A DNA stretch of 47,125 bases from an uncultured Pseudomonadales bacterium (GTDB lineage: Bacteria; Pseudomonadota; Gammaproteobacteria; Pseudomonadales; Azotimanducaceae). Made by a program: the position numbers and the translations under genes. Every line of letters starts with the position of its first letter. Within the stretch, counting starts at the first letter, position 1. This document shows positions 24,263 through 33,353 of the stretch, in pieces. Under the pieces are notes generated by a model, which saw only the letters and a program-made list of their open reading frames with translations, was not told the origin of the DNA and did no database searches. The stretch is from positions 1 to 47,125 of the forward strand of contig CAKZWF010000063.1 of the NCBI GenBank assembly GCA_937921865.1. Direction: 5' to 3'.

Positions 24263-24940
24263 TCAGAACTTCTGTGTCAGGATCATGACGCCGCTGTTCT
24301 CCTGCATCGACACCTGCCGCAGGAATGACATACCCAGCAGAATCTCTACCGGATAATTGCCATCGATGATCGCCGCCTGAACGTTATGCGCAATAATGCC
24401 GGCAACTGTGACCCGATCAATAATCAAAAAATAGGAATCGGCGGTACCCTGAGCAGTCTGCACCTGGCCGCGCTGACCGCGCTCATAATCTATACCGAGA
24501 CGGCCCGCTTCCCGGGAACTCATAGCCAGCACGGAAGCACCCGTATCAACCAGAAAGTTAACGTACTGACTGTTGATCGCCCCGCGCACCCGATATTGCC
24601 CCATGTCGTCAGAGGGGATAGTGACTGAGGCTTTTTCCGCCTGACGGAATCCGCTGTGAACACGATTGCTGAGCGAAAGTGTGTAGGTCTCGCCCTGATA
24701 GCGCACTTGCGCCTGCGCGGTGTCGGCAGACAGCAGCTCTACTCCTTCAGGGGAGGTTTGTCCGACCTTCATCAGGCGTTGCACGCTGCCCACCTGGACC
24801 ACGGCCTGGTTCTTGAACAAGCCAACAATTTCCACTGGCGGCACAGCCAACACAGCAGACGGCAGCACGACGCACAGCAGCGCGAGACAGGAAGCTTTGC
24901 ACAGTGATGATTTTATAGATCGGCCGATCCAATTGGCCAT
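24263..24940 (-). CDS. Retropepsin-like (clan AA) aspartic protease, secreted or membrane-anchored
   Basis: 225 residues. An N-terminal hydrophobic segment (about 13-33, CLALLCVVLPSAVLA) is a signal or anchor. Residues 35-95 (VEIVGLFKNQAVVQVGSVQRLM) resemble the GspC/PilP-type HR fold. The C-terminal half is a single-domain aspartic protease of the TIGR02281 type with the active-site FLVDTGAS, the second-half ILLGMSFL and a flap-like YVNFLVD. Such domains act as homodimers with one Asp from each chain. The substrate is unknown; the periplasmic side is expected. Convergent with ispA. Confidence 0.85.
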   Translation of the reverse strand: MANWIGRSIKSSLCKASCLALLCVVLPSAVLAVPPVEIVGLFKNQAVVQVGSVQRLMKVGQTSPEGVELLSADTAQAQVRYQGETYTLSLSNRVHSGFRQAEKASVTIPSDDMGQYRVRGAINSQYVNFLVDTGASVLAMSSREAGRLGIDYERGQRGQVQTAQGTADSYFLIIDRVTVAGIIAHNVQAAIIDGNYPVEILLGMSFLRQVSMQENSGVMILTQKF

Positions 24941-25009
24941 CGGGTCATCCTGATGGAGTCACGTTGCATCAGTGTACTAAGACCCGAGCCCGGGGTGGGT
25001 AAGCGGCGA

Positions 25010-25507
25010 TCAGAAAAAGCTGTGAAATGTGACCTGCAGCACAGCGGCAGCAGCGATACCGGCAAGAACGTCGTCGGCCATTACACCCTGAGCTCCACCG
25101 AGGTTGCGTTCCAGCCATCTGATCGGCCCCGGTTTCCAGATGTCGAACAGTCGGAACAGCGCAAAACCGGCGGCCACCCAGACAAGCTCCAGCGGTAGCG
25201 CCAGCAACGCCAGCCACTGACCGACAAACTCATCAACAACAATCGCCCCATCATCAACAATGCCATAACGCTTCTGCACCCGGCCCGTCGCCCAGCTACC
25301 CAGCAGATAAACGCCAGCAATCAACAGCAACTGCACCACCAGACTTAACGGGCTCAATGCAAACCACCAGATCGCCACTGCCAGCAGACTGCCCCAGGTG
25401 CCTGGCCCAAACGGGACGAAGCCGGAGCCAAAACCACAGATAAAAAACACCTCGGGGTCGCTGCCATCGCGCCAGCTGAGTTTGTAGCTGCTTGTTGCAT
25501 CCCCCAT
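25010..25507 (-). CDS. pgpA: Phosphatidylglycerophosphatase A
   Basis: 165 residues from the ATG at 25507 (MGDATSSY). Motifs FGSGFVPFGPGTWGS, VDDGAIVVDEFVGQW and RLFDIWKPGPIRWLE, GVMADDVLAG are those of PgpA, an inner-membrane Mg2+-dependent phosphatase that turns phosphatidylglycerol phosphate into phosphatidylglycerol. Four hydrophobic segments are seen. The frame is open upstream to 25651, overlapping thiL, but that part has no family similarity. Last gene of the glyA-nrdR-ribD-nusB-thiL-pgpA run, as in many gammaproteobacteria. Confidence 0.92.
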   Translation of the reverse strand: MGDATSSYKLSWRDGSDPEVFFICGFGSGFVPFGPGTWGSLLAVAIWWFALSPLSLVVQLLLIAGVYLLGSWATGRVQKRYGIVDDGAIVVDEFVGQWLALLALPLELVWVAAGFALFRLFDIWKPGPIRWLERNLGGAQGVMADDVLAGIAAAAVLQVTFHSFF

Positions 25508-25602
25508 CAGATTCTGTCCGCCTTTGTTTCGCGCTCTGTTGCCGGCTTGATTGTTTTCGAGTTTTTCACTTTCTGAATTTTTCGTTGTGCGACTTTGCCA
25601 CT

Positions 25603-26499
25603 CTAAAAGTGCTGATAGCCGGAACCGGTTACCGGCTGACCATCCAGCCAAAGCCCCCGCTGTGCAACAACCTCACCTATGGCCGTGACCGGGACCGCCA
25701 GCTCCGGAAGCGATTTGTGGCTGGTAAACAGCAACTCATAGTCATCGCCGCCAGACAGAGCCTGATCAAGGCTGGCTTTCTCGGTGATGGGTATCCGACC
25801 GCTGTCTATTCGGGCACCCACCTCACTGGCCTCAACCAGGTGAGCCAGATCCTGCAACAAACCATCAGACACATCCATGGCACTGCTGGCAACTCCGCGC
25901 AGCAACTGACCCTCTTTGAGCCTGGCTTGGGGTTGGAAGTAGGCACTGTTCAGCACATCCAGCTCGATCTCGTCACCCGAGAGTAGGCCTCGCTGCAATG
26001 CCGCCGCAGCACCTCCCAGCACACCAGTAACAAATATCTGGTCTCCGGGTTGTGCACCCGAGCGCAGCAGCATGCCCTGCTGCGGCACGCATCCATGCAC
26101 ACTGACATGAATCGCCAGGCTGCCGCGAGCGATGTTGCCACCAACAATCGGTACGCCGGCTTTACCGGCGGCTGCCGCCATACCCTGTGCCAGCGCGGTA
26201 ACCCAGACTGGATCCGCTGCATCCAGGGTCAAACTCACCAGCACCTGCACCGGTCTTGCGCCCATTGCCGCAAGATCCGACAAAGCCACCATCAAAGCGC
26301 GGTAACCGACTAATTGAGCCGGTGCTGAAGCTGGGAAATGGACATCAACGAGGAGTGAATCGATGCTGGAAACCAGCAGTTCGCCAGTTGGGATACGGAT
26401 TGCCGAGCAGTCGTCACCGGGGCCAACAATTACATCGGCCCCCTCAGTTGCCTCTCCCAGTCCGGAGAGAATCGTTTCGATCAGCTCAAACTCGTTCAC
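25603..26499 (-). CDS. thiL: Thiamine-monophosphate kinase
   Basis: 298 residues, slightly short of the usual 320. ThiL motifs: FELIETILSGL, VGPGDDCSAI, SIDSLLVDVHF, GYRALMVALSDLAAMGA and SSAMDVSDGLLQDLAHL, with SGGDDYELLF near the end. It phosphorylates thiamine phosphate to thiamine diphosphate with ATP and Mg2+. In GDDCSAI the expected acidic pair is present. Its start overlaps the nusB end by 14 bases, so the genes are coupled. Confidence 0.94.
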   Translation of the reverse strand: MNEFELIETILSGLGEATEGADVIVGPGDDCSAIRIPTGELLVSSIDSLLVDVHFPASAPAQLVGYRALMVALSDLAAMGARPVQVLVSLTLDAADPVWVTALAQGMAAAAGKAGVPIVGGNIARGSLAIHVSVHGCVPQQGMLLRSGAQPGDQIFVTGVLGGAAAALQRGLLSGDEIELDVLNSAYFQPQARLKEGQLLRGVASSAMDVSDGLLQDLAHLVEASEVGARIDSGRIPITEKASLDQALSGGDDYELLFTSHKSLPELAVPVTAIGEVVAQRGLWLDGQPVTGSGYQHF

Positions 26500-26926
26500 T
26501 GGAAGTTTCGAGCGGACGCAGGGTCAGTGCCAGCTTGTCGAGCACGCCGTTGACATACTTGTGACCATCCTCAGCACCAAAGGTCTTGGCGAGTTCGACA
26601 TATTCGCTGATAACCACCCGATAAGGGATGTCGATGCGGTCTTTAAGTTCCAGGGCGCCAAGACGCAGCACCGCCAGCTCAATCTGATCAAGACTCGAAA
26701 GCTCCCGATCCAGCAGCGGCAGAAGCTGTTCGTCGAGTGCGCCCACATTGGTCAGGGTGGCTCCCAGCAGCTCGCGAAAAAACTCCACGTCGGCTTTATC
26801 CAATGAACCGCTGGACAGAAAATCTGCTTCAATCCGGACCAGGTCACCGTCCGCCATCTGCCACTGATAAACCGCCTGGACGAGTGCGCGTCGTGCACGC
26901 CGCCTGGCCCATACATTCGATTTCAT
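26486..26926 (-). CDS. nusB: Transcription antitermination factor NusB
   Basis: 146 residues with the all-helical NusB fold: ARRRARRALVQAVYQWQM at the N-terminus binds boxA RNA, and later DQIELAVLRLGALEL, DIPYRVVISEYVELAKTFG and KYVNGVLDKLA are characteristic. With NusE (S10) it starts antitermination complexes on rRNA operons. Its ATG overlaps the ribD TAA (TAATG at 26924-26928). In most relatives ribH precedes nusB; here ribD does. Confidence 0.95.
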   Translation of the reverse strand: MKSNVWARRRARRALVQAVYQWQMADGDLVRIEADFLSSGSLDKADVEFFRELLGATLTNVGALDEQLLPLLDRELSSLDQIELAVLRLGALELKDRIDIPYRVVISEYVELAKTFGAEDGHKYVNGVLDKLALTLRPLETSSERV

Positions 26927-28023
26927 TACTGTTCCGTCTGATCGTGCCGAGGCACGAGGCGCAAGCGCAAGTCGTCGCCAAACCGCTGGCAGTCGCGAAT
27001 TGTAGCGTCTAGAGCGTCGCTCATGTGGTTTATCGACAGCTCCGCCATCGGCCGCGCGTCACTGCCGAGCAGCTTGCCCGCCTGATACACCAGCAGTTCG
27101 TCCCACAGACCAAGCCCAAGAAACGATCCGAGCAGACGCGGGCCAGCTTCTACAAGAACTTCGTTGATCTGGCGTTCGGCAAGCTGATCAAGCAGCTGCG
27201 GCAGGTCAACCCGGCCATTTCCGCATAGCAGATGCTCAACTGCAGCCTGCGGTTGTGCGGCTGAATCCGCATATACCACCAGCGCGTCGCCTTCGCCGGT
27301 GTATATCTGCGCATCAGCCGGAGTCCGCAAAGTGCTGTCCAGAACAATACGCAGCGGCTGACGGATCCGTGTTTGCACCGCACAAGCACGATCACGCACA
27401 TTCAACTGCGGGTCGTCGGCGAGCACAGTTCCTGCACCGGTGATCACTGCACAGCTGCGCGCCCGCCAGCGTTGCACGTCTGAGCGCGCCTCACGCCCGG
27501 TAATCCACTGACTTTCGCCATTGGCCATCGCCGTGCGTCCATCTGCGGATATGGCTACTTTCAGCGTTATCCAGGGCCGGCCACGGGTCATCCGGCTCAG
27601 GTAGCCGGGATTGAGCGCCCGGGCCTGAGACAGTTCGAGGATGTCGACATGCACCCCGGCGTTCTTCAGTTCAGAAAATCCCTGCCCGGCCACTTTGGGA
27701 TGGGGGTCGCTCATTGCCGCCACCACCCGACCAATGCCGGCTTTGATCAGCGTCTGGCTGCAGGCAGGCGTTCTACCTTCAAAGGCGCAGGGCTCAAGAC
27801 TCACATAGACTGTTGCTCCGGTAACGTCCCGATCGCCGGCGTCGCGCAAAGCGTTGACTTCAGCATGGCCTTCACCCGCCCGAACGTGCCAACCCCGGCC
27901 AAGCACTTCGCCATCACGCACAATCACACAGCCCACGCGCGGATTTGGTGCTGCGCTGTACTCGCCGCCTCTGGCGAGTTCGATGGCCGCATTCAGAAAC
28001 AGATGATCAGAATCTTTCAGCAT
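26926..28023 (-). CDS. ribD: Bifunctional riboflavin biosynthesis deaminase/reductase
   Basis: 365 residues from an ATG (28023-28021) that overlaps the nrdR stop as TGATG; a GTG three bases upstream is the alternative. The N-terminal deaminase domain has the zinc site GEGHAEVNAL and EPCAFEGRTPAC; the C-terminal HTP-reductase domain has RPWITLKVAISADGRTA, ITGREARSDVQRWRA and LADDPQLNVR. It deaminates the pyrimidine ring and then reduces the ribosyl side chain. The usual next genes ribE, ribBA and ribH are absent; nusB follows at once. Confidence 0.94.
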   Translation of the reverse strand: MLKDSDHLFLNAAIELARGGEYSAAPNPRVGCVIVRDGEVLGRGWHVRAGEGHAEVNALRDAGDRDVTGATVYVSLEPCAFEGRTPACSQTLIKAGIGRVVAAMSDPHPKVAGQGFSELKNAGVHVDILELSQARALNPGYLSRMTRGRPWITLKVAISADGRTAMANGESQWITGREARSDVQRWRARSCAVITGAGTVLADDPQLNVRDRACAVQTRIRQPLRIVLDSTLRTPADAQIYTGEGDALVVYADSAAQPQAAVEHLLCGNGRVDLPQLLDQLAERQINEVLVEAGPRLLGSFLGLGLWDELLVYQAGKLLGSDARPMAELSINHMSDALDATIRDCQRFGDDLRLRLVPRHDQTEQ

Positions 28024-28499
28024 CACTGCTCAGGATCTTCCACGGGATCAGCGTCCGCCAGCTTGGCAATGGCTTCAGAAAATTCACTGACATCCTGAAA
28101 ATCGCGGTAAACGGACGCAAACCGGACATAGGCAACGCCGTCCATTTTCCGCAGTTCGCGCATGACCGCCTCGCCAACCCGCCGCGACGGCAGTTCCCGC
28201 TCTCCCGTGGAGCGCAGTTCGTGCATGATCCGATTGAGACTGCTGTCGATCGCCTCGATACCCACCGGGCGCTTCTCCAGCGCCCGCTGCATGCCCCGGC
28301 GCAGCTTGTTTTCATCAAAGGGTTCGCGGATGCCGTTGCTTTTGACGATTCTCGGCATGACCAGTTCAGCCGTTTCGAAGGTGGTGTAGCGCTCCCCGCA
28401 GGTCTGGCATTCACGCCGGCGACGCACCGAGTCGCCTTCCGCGACAAGGCGGGAATCTATGACTTTGGTGTCATCAGCACCACAGAACGGGCAATGCAA
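28023..28499 (-). CDS. nrdR: Transcriptional repressor NrdR
   Basis: 158 residues, standard length. The zinc ribbon ([34 protein letters not shown]) comes first, then the ATP-cone ([19 protein letters not shown]). NrdR senses ATP/dATP and represses ribonucleotide reductase genes by binding NrdR boxes. It lies eight bases downstream of glyA and is coupled to ribD, as in many gammaproteobacteria. No nrd gene is in the window. Confidence 0.96.
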   Translation of the reverse strand: MHCPFCGADDTKVIDSRLVAEGDSVRRRRECQTCGERYTTFETAELVMPRIVKSNGIREPFDENKLRRGMQRALEKRPVGIEAIDSSLNRIMHELRSTGERELPSRRVGEAVMRELRKMDGVAYVRFASVYRDFQDVSEFSEAIAKLADADPVEDPEQ

Positions 28500-28507
28500 T
28501 CACAGCC

Positions 28508-29773
28508 TCACAAGGCATTTGCCTGATACACCGGGAACTGCAGACACAGCTGCAGAACCTTTTGCTGAACGCTGGCGATCATGTTGTCGTTCTCTATGTC
28601 GTCCAGCACATCACACATCCAGCCGGTCAGGGTCGCGCACTCACCGGCGCTGAACCCCCGCGTGGTAACCGCCGGAGTGCCGATGCGCAAGCCACTGGTG
28701 ACAAAGGGTGAACGGGGATCACCAGGTACGGCGTTCTTGTTCACGGTAATGTTCGCTCGACCAAGTGCTGCATCCGCATCTTTGCCGGTAATGTCTTTGC
28801 TGATCAGATCGAGCAGAAACAGATGATTGTCAGTGCCGCCGGAGACCACGTCATAGCCGCGGGCCTGGAAGCCTTCTGCCATCGCCTTCGCATTCAGCAG
28901 GACCTGCTGCTGATAGGCTCGGAACTCTTGAGTCATGGCCTCTTTGAAACCCACGGCCTTGGCGGCGATCACGTGCATCAGCGGTCCACCCTGGGAACCG
29001 GGAAACACGGCGGAATTGAGTTTCTTTTCGATCTCCGGGTTTGAACGCGCGAGTATGATGCCACCGCGGGGTCCCCGCAGAGTCTTGTGAGTCGTTGAGG
29101 TGGTGACATCGGCAATGGTCACCGGGTTCGGGTACAGCCCGGCCGCCACCAGCCCGGCGACATGCGCCATGTCGACCATCAGGTAGGCGCCAACACTGTC
29201 TGCGATATCACGGAAGCGCTGCCAGTCAAGCGTGCGCGAATAGGCCGAGAAACCGGCAATAATCATCTTCGGCTGGTGCTCGGCTGCCAGCGAAGCGACC
29301 TGATCGTAATCCACTTCACCAGTAGCTTCATTCAGGCCGTATTGCACCGCGTGGTAGGTTTTGCCGGAAAAATTCGGCTTGGCGCCGTGGGTCAGGTGAC
29401 CGCCCGCATCGAGACTCATCCCGAGAATGGTGTCGCCCGCGCTCAGCAGCGCCAGGTACACGGCAGCATTGGCCTGAGACCCGGAATGTGGCTGAACGTT
29501 GGCATAGTCGGCACCAAACAGGGCTTTCACTCGATCAATGGCCAGCACTTCCGCCTGATCCACATACTCACAGCCACCGTAGTAGCGTTTGTGGGGATAA
29601 CCTTCGGCGTATTTATTGGTCATCGTGCTGCCCTGGGCTTCCATCACCCTGGGACTGGTATAGTTTTCTGATGCAATCAGCTCTATATGTTCTTCCTGGC
29701 GCCGATTCTCCAGGGCAATAGCCTCGGCAATTTCCTCGTCAAAACCAGCAATTTTCTGGGAGCTGTCGAACAT
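28508..29773 (-). CDS. glyA: Serine hydroxymethyltransferase
   Basis: 421 residues. The PLP lysine lies in [16 protein letters not shown]; other signatures are [45 protein letters not shown] and [15 protein letters not shown]. It converts serine and tetrahydrofolate to glycine and methylene-tetrahydrofolate, the main source of one-carbon units. First gene of the glyA-nrdR-ribD-nusB-thiL-pgpA run; a 150-base gap separates it from the divergent malic enzyme gene and must hold both promoters. Confidence 0.97.
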   Translation of the reverse strand: MFDSSQKIAGFDEEIAEAIALENRRQEEHIELIASENYTSPRVMEAQGSTMTNKYAEGYPHKRYYGGCEYVDQAEVLAIDRVKALFGADYANVQPHSGSQANAAVYLALLSAGDTILGMSLDAGGHLTHGAKPNFSGKTYHAVQYGLNEATGEVDYDQVASLAAEHQPKMIIAGFSAYSRTLDWQRFRDIADSVGAYLMVDMAHVAGLVAAGLYPNPVTIADVTTSTTHKTLRGPRGGIILARSNPEIEKKLNSAVFPGSQGGPLMHVIAAKAVGFKEAMTQEFRAYQQQVLLNAKAMAEGFQARGYDVVSGGTDNHLFLLDLISKDITGKDADAALGRANITVNKNAVPGDPRSPFVTSGLRIGTPAVTTRGFSAGECATLTGWMCDVLDDIENDNMIASVQQKVLQLCLQFPVYQANAL

Positions 29774-29923
29774 GGTCTGCTCACATCCTTGGGAAAACGC
29801 GGCATTCTAACGCACCCAAAGCTCGGCCGATAAGCAAATCCTTCACGTCGCAGGTGAAACGCAGGCATACGGGACACTCCGGCCCAGGTTTGCTATCGTC
29901 GCCGCCCTCAGGATCGAGCGACT

Positions 29924-31591
29924 ATGACAAAGACCATTTCCACCACCGCCCGCGGCCAGGATGTGCTGCGCAATCCGCTGCTCTACAAAGGCACCGCATT
30001 CAGCCCAGCCGAACGCCGGCTGCTCGGATTGTCCGGACTGATGCCTTCAGAGCAGAACACCCAGGATCAGCAGGCCATCCGCTTCTACGAAAAGCTGGAG
30101 CAGACGCCGGAACCAATCGACAAGTACCGCAGTCTGATGGCCCTTCAGGACCGCAATGAGCACCTTTACTATCGGGTACTGACAGATCATCTCTACGAGC
30201 TGATGCCCATCGTCTATACCCCGACCGTGGGTCTTGCCACCCAGCGCTTCAGCGCTGTGTTCGAGCGCGGCCGCGGGATCTGGATCACGCCAGAGCATCG
30301 CGGACGGATCGGCGAGGTCATGGCCAGCGCTGTGGGTGATCGGGACATTCAGCTGGCAGTGGTGACCGACAATGAGTCCATCCTCGGCATCGGCGACCAG
30401 GGCGCAGGTGGTATGGCTATTTCGATCGGTAAACTGGCGCTTTATACGGCCGGTGCCGGAATCGATCCAGCTCGAACCCTGCCAATCAGCCTGGACGTAG
30501 GCACCAATAATCGGGATCTGCTGCAGAATGACCTGTACCTGGGATGGCCGCGGGAACGGTTAACCGGGACCGACTACGACAGCCTGGTAGAAGAGTTTGT
30601 CGAAGCATTCCAGTCGCTGTTTCCCGACGCGCTGCTGCAGTGGGAAGACTTCCGCAAGGACAACGCGCTTGCGATCATGGAACGCTACCGGCAGCGCCTG
30701 CTGTCGTTCAACGATGACATTCAGGGCACCGGCGCGGTCGCGCTGGCAGGACTGTTCAGCGCGCTGCGCATTAAAAAGGAAAACCTCCGCGACCAGCGCA
30801 TCGTCATCCTCGGTGCTGGCGCCGCCGGACTGGGCATCGCCCGACAGATTGAGGCTGCTCTGCTCCTTGAAGGCGTCAAATCCGATCAGATGTATCAGCA
30901 CATCGCCGCCCTGGACAGCCAGGGCCTGCTGGTGGATGACCAGAATTTCCGTGATGAGTACAAACGGGACCTGGCCTGGCCGGGCAAATTCGCGACAAAA
31001 CATGGTCTGGTTGAGGACCGTTCGTTAGAAGCCCTGGTCGCCGCCTATAAACCTACGGTGTTGATTGGAACTTCAGGCCAGCCGGGCGCTTTCCACGAAT
31101 CCCTGGTGCGCACCATGACTGGAAACGTCAGCCAGCCGGTTATTCTGCCGATGTCGAACCCTACGGCAAACTCGGAAGCCACGCCTGAAGACCTGGTTCG
31201 CTGGAGTGACGGCCAGGCTTTGATCGCCACTGGCAGCCCGTTTGCACCAGTTACGCACAACGGACGCACCATCGAGATCGGCCAGGGCAACAATGTTTTC
31301 GTTTTCCCGGCGATTGGGCTGGGCGCGCTGCTCGCTGGGGCCAGCGAAATCACCGACACGATGATCACTCAGGCCTCGCGGGCTCTGGCCGGGCAGATCA
31401 CAGAAGCTGAACTGGCCAGAGGCCTGCTGTATCCGGATGTCAGTCGGCTTCGGGATGTTACCGCGCACTGCGCGGCCGCAGTCGCTGAACAGGCATTCGC
31501 CGAGGGTCTGGCCAGCAACAAAAAGCCTGAATCCATGCTCGATGCAGCCTTCGCTGCCATGTGGACGCCCGACTACCCGGAATTCGTCTAG
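29924..31591 (+). CDS. maeA: Malic enzyme (NAD-dependent type, large)
   Basis: 555 residues, close to E. coli MaeA (565). Conserved elements are [17 protein letters not shown] with the catalytic Tyr, [53 protein letters not shown], a nucleotide fold ([18 protein letters not shown]) and [14 protein letters not shown]. It oxidatively decarboxylates malate to pyruvate with a divalent metal. Cofactor choice is inferred from the family, not proven. ettA follows 65 bases downstream on the same strand. Confidence 0.93.
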   Translation: MTKTISTTARGQDVLRNPLLYKGTAFSPAERRLLGLSGLMPSEQNTQDQQAIRFYEKLEQTPEPIDKYRSLMALQDRNEHLYYRVLTDHLYELMPIVYTPTVGLATQRFSAVFERGRGIWITPEHRGRIGEVMASAVGDRDIQLAVVTDNESILGIGDQGAGGMAISIGKLALYTAGAGIDPARTLPISLDVGTNNRDLLQNDLYLGWPRERLTGTDYDSLVEEFVEAFQSLFPDALLQWEDFRKDNALAIMERYRQRLLSFNDDIQGTGAVALAGLFSALRIKKENLRDQRIVILGAGAAGLGIARQIEAALLLEGVKSDQMYQHIAALDSQGLLVDDQNFRDEYKRDLAWPGKFATKHGLVEDRSLEALVAAYKPTVLIGTSGQPGAFHESLVRTMTGNVSQPVILPMSNPTANSEATPEDLVRWSDGQALIATGSPFAPVTHNGRTIEIGQGNNVFVFPAIGLGALLAGASEITDTMITQASRALAGQITEAELARGLLYPDVSRLRDVTAHCAAAVAEQAFAEGLASNKKPESMLDAAFAAMWTPDYPEFV

Positions 31592-31656
31592 CCGGATTGC
31601 AGGAGCCGGTTGCGCGCAGTAAGGTTGCGCGCTTTCAACCGTTGGTGATCAGTCTC

Positions 31657-33336
31657 TTGGCGCAATACGTCTACACCATGCAGGGAGTCAGCAAGACTGT
31701 CCCGCCTAAGCGCACCATCCTGGAAAACATATCGTTGAGCTTTTTTCCCGGCGCCAAAATCGGCGTCCTGGGTTTGAACGGCTCTGGTAAGTCATCGCTG
31801 CTCAGAATTATGGCTGGCGTGGACACTGAATTCGACGGCGAAGCGCGACCACAGAAAGACATCAAGGTCGGTTACCTGCCCCAGGAGCCGCAACTCGACG
31901 AATCTCTCGATGTACGCGGCAATGTCGAACTGGGCATGGGCGAGACCATGGCCATGCTCAATGAGTACAACCAGATCGCTGACCGGTTTGCCGAGCCGAT
32001 GAGCGATGAGGCAATGAACGAACTGCTGGAACGCCAGGGTGAGTTGCAGACAAAAATTGATGCGGTGAACGGCTGGGAAGTTGATCGAACCCTTGAGATC
32101 GCCGCCGACGCTCTGCGTCTGCCACCGTGGGATGCCGATGTCAGCAAACTTTCTGGTGGTGAGCGACGCAGAGTCGCGCTGTGTTCTCTGCTGCTGTCGA
32201 ATCCGGACATGCTCCTGCTTGATGAACCAACCAACCATCTCGACGCTGAGAGTGTCGCCTGGCTGGAAAGGTTTCTGGATGACTATCCAGGCACTGTGGT
32301 GGCAGTCACCCACGATCGCTATTTTCTCGACAACGTTGCCGGCTGGATTTTAGAACTCGACCGGGGTCGCGGTATTCCGTTCGAAGGCAACTACAGCACC
32401 TGGCTGGAAGCCAAAGAAAAGCGCCTGGAACAGGAATCGTCACAGGAACAAGCCAGACAGAGATCCATCAAGTCCGAACTGGAATGGGTGCGCTCGAATC
32501 CGAAAGCCCGCCAGGCAAAAAGCAAAGCACGACTCAATCGATTCGAAGAACTGATGTCGAGCGAGACCCAGGCGCGCAACGAAACCGCCGAACTGTACAT
32601 TCCGCCGGGTGAACGTCTGGGTGACAAGGTGATCGATGTTCACCATCTGAACAAAGGCTTCGAAGATCGTCTGTTGATTGATGATCTCGACTGCAGCATT
32701 CCCCAGGGTGCGATTGTCGGCATAATTGGTGGCAACGGCGCCGGTAAAAGTACCTTCTTCAAAATGCTGACCAGCCAGGAAAAACCCGACAGCGGAGACG
32801 TAGAGCTCGGAGACACCGTGCAGCTTGCGTACGTGGATCAGAGCCGCGATACGCTGGACGGCAGCAAATCGGTGTGGGAAGAAATCTCCGATGGTCAGGA
32901 CATCATGCGTATCGGCAAATACGAAGTGCAGTCGAGAGCCTATGTCTCCCGGTTCAACTTCAAAGGCGCCGATCAGCAGAAGCGGGTGGGTGATTTATCG
33001 GGGGGCGAACGCAACCGGGTGCACCTGGCCAAGCTGTTGCGCAGCGGCGGCAACGTGCTGCTGCTCGACGAACCCACCAACGACCTGGATGTGGAAACCC
33101 TGCGGGCGCTGGAGGAAGCGCTGTTAAATTTCCCCGGCACCGTCATGGTAATTTCGCACGATCGCTGGTTTCTGGATCGAATCGCCACTCACATTCTGGC
33201 TTTCGAAGGCGACTCACACGCGGAGTGGTTCAACGGCAACTTCTCTGACTACGAAGCTGATCACAAAAAGCGACTGGCGGCGTCAGGCGGCGATCTCGCG
33301 CCTCAGCGTGTGAAGTACAAACCGCTGACGCGCTGA
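31657..33336 (+). CDS. ettA: Energy-dependent translational throttle protein EttA (ABC-F)
   Basis: 559 residues from a TTG at 31657, chosen because the family begins MAQ-F-V-YTM and the frame reads LAQYVYTM here; the longer open frame into maeA lacks similarity. Two ABC domains show Walker [10 protein letters not shown] and GGNGAGKST, signature LSGGERRR and LSGGERNR, and Walker B with [15 protein letters not shown] and [15 protein letters not shown]. Between them is the P-site tRNA interaction motif arm ([17 protein letters not shown]). EttA gates the first peptide bond according to ATP/ADP level. It is a soluble ribosome factor, not a transporter. Confidence 0.94.
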   Translation: MAQYVYTMQGVSKTVPPKRTILENISLSFFPGAKIGVLGLNGSGKSSLLRIMAGVDTEFDGEARPQKDIKVGYLPQEPQLDESLDVRGNVELGMGETMAMLNEYNQIADRFAEPMSDEAMNELLERQGELQTKIDAVNGWEVDRTLEIAADALRLPPWDADVSKLSGGERRRVALCSLLLSNPDMLLLDEPTNHLDAESVAWLERFLDDYPGTVVAVTHDRYFLDNVAGWILELDRGRGIPFEGNYSTWLEAKEKRLEQESSQEQARQRSIKSELEWVRSNPKARQAKSKARLNRFEELMSSETQARNETAELYIPPGERLGDKVIDVHHLNKGFEDRLLIDDLDCSIPQGAIVGIIGGNGAGKSTFFKMLTSQEKPDSGDVELGDTVQLAYVDQSRDTLDGSKSVWEEISDGQDIMRIGKYEVQSRAYVSRFNFKGADQQKRVGDLSGGERNRVHLAKLLRSGGNVLLLDEPTNDLDVETLRALEEALLNFPGTVMVISHDRWFLDRIATHILAFEGDSHAEWFNGNFSDYEADHKKRLAASGGDLAPQRVKYKPLTR

Positions 33337-33353
33337 CACCGGGTTGATGGCCG

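Noticed and set aside
25508..25651. N-terminal extension of PgpA into thiL
   Set aside because: Lys/Asn-rich sequence without family similarity that overlaps the end of thiL; the ATG at 25507 gives normal PgpA.
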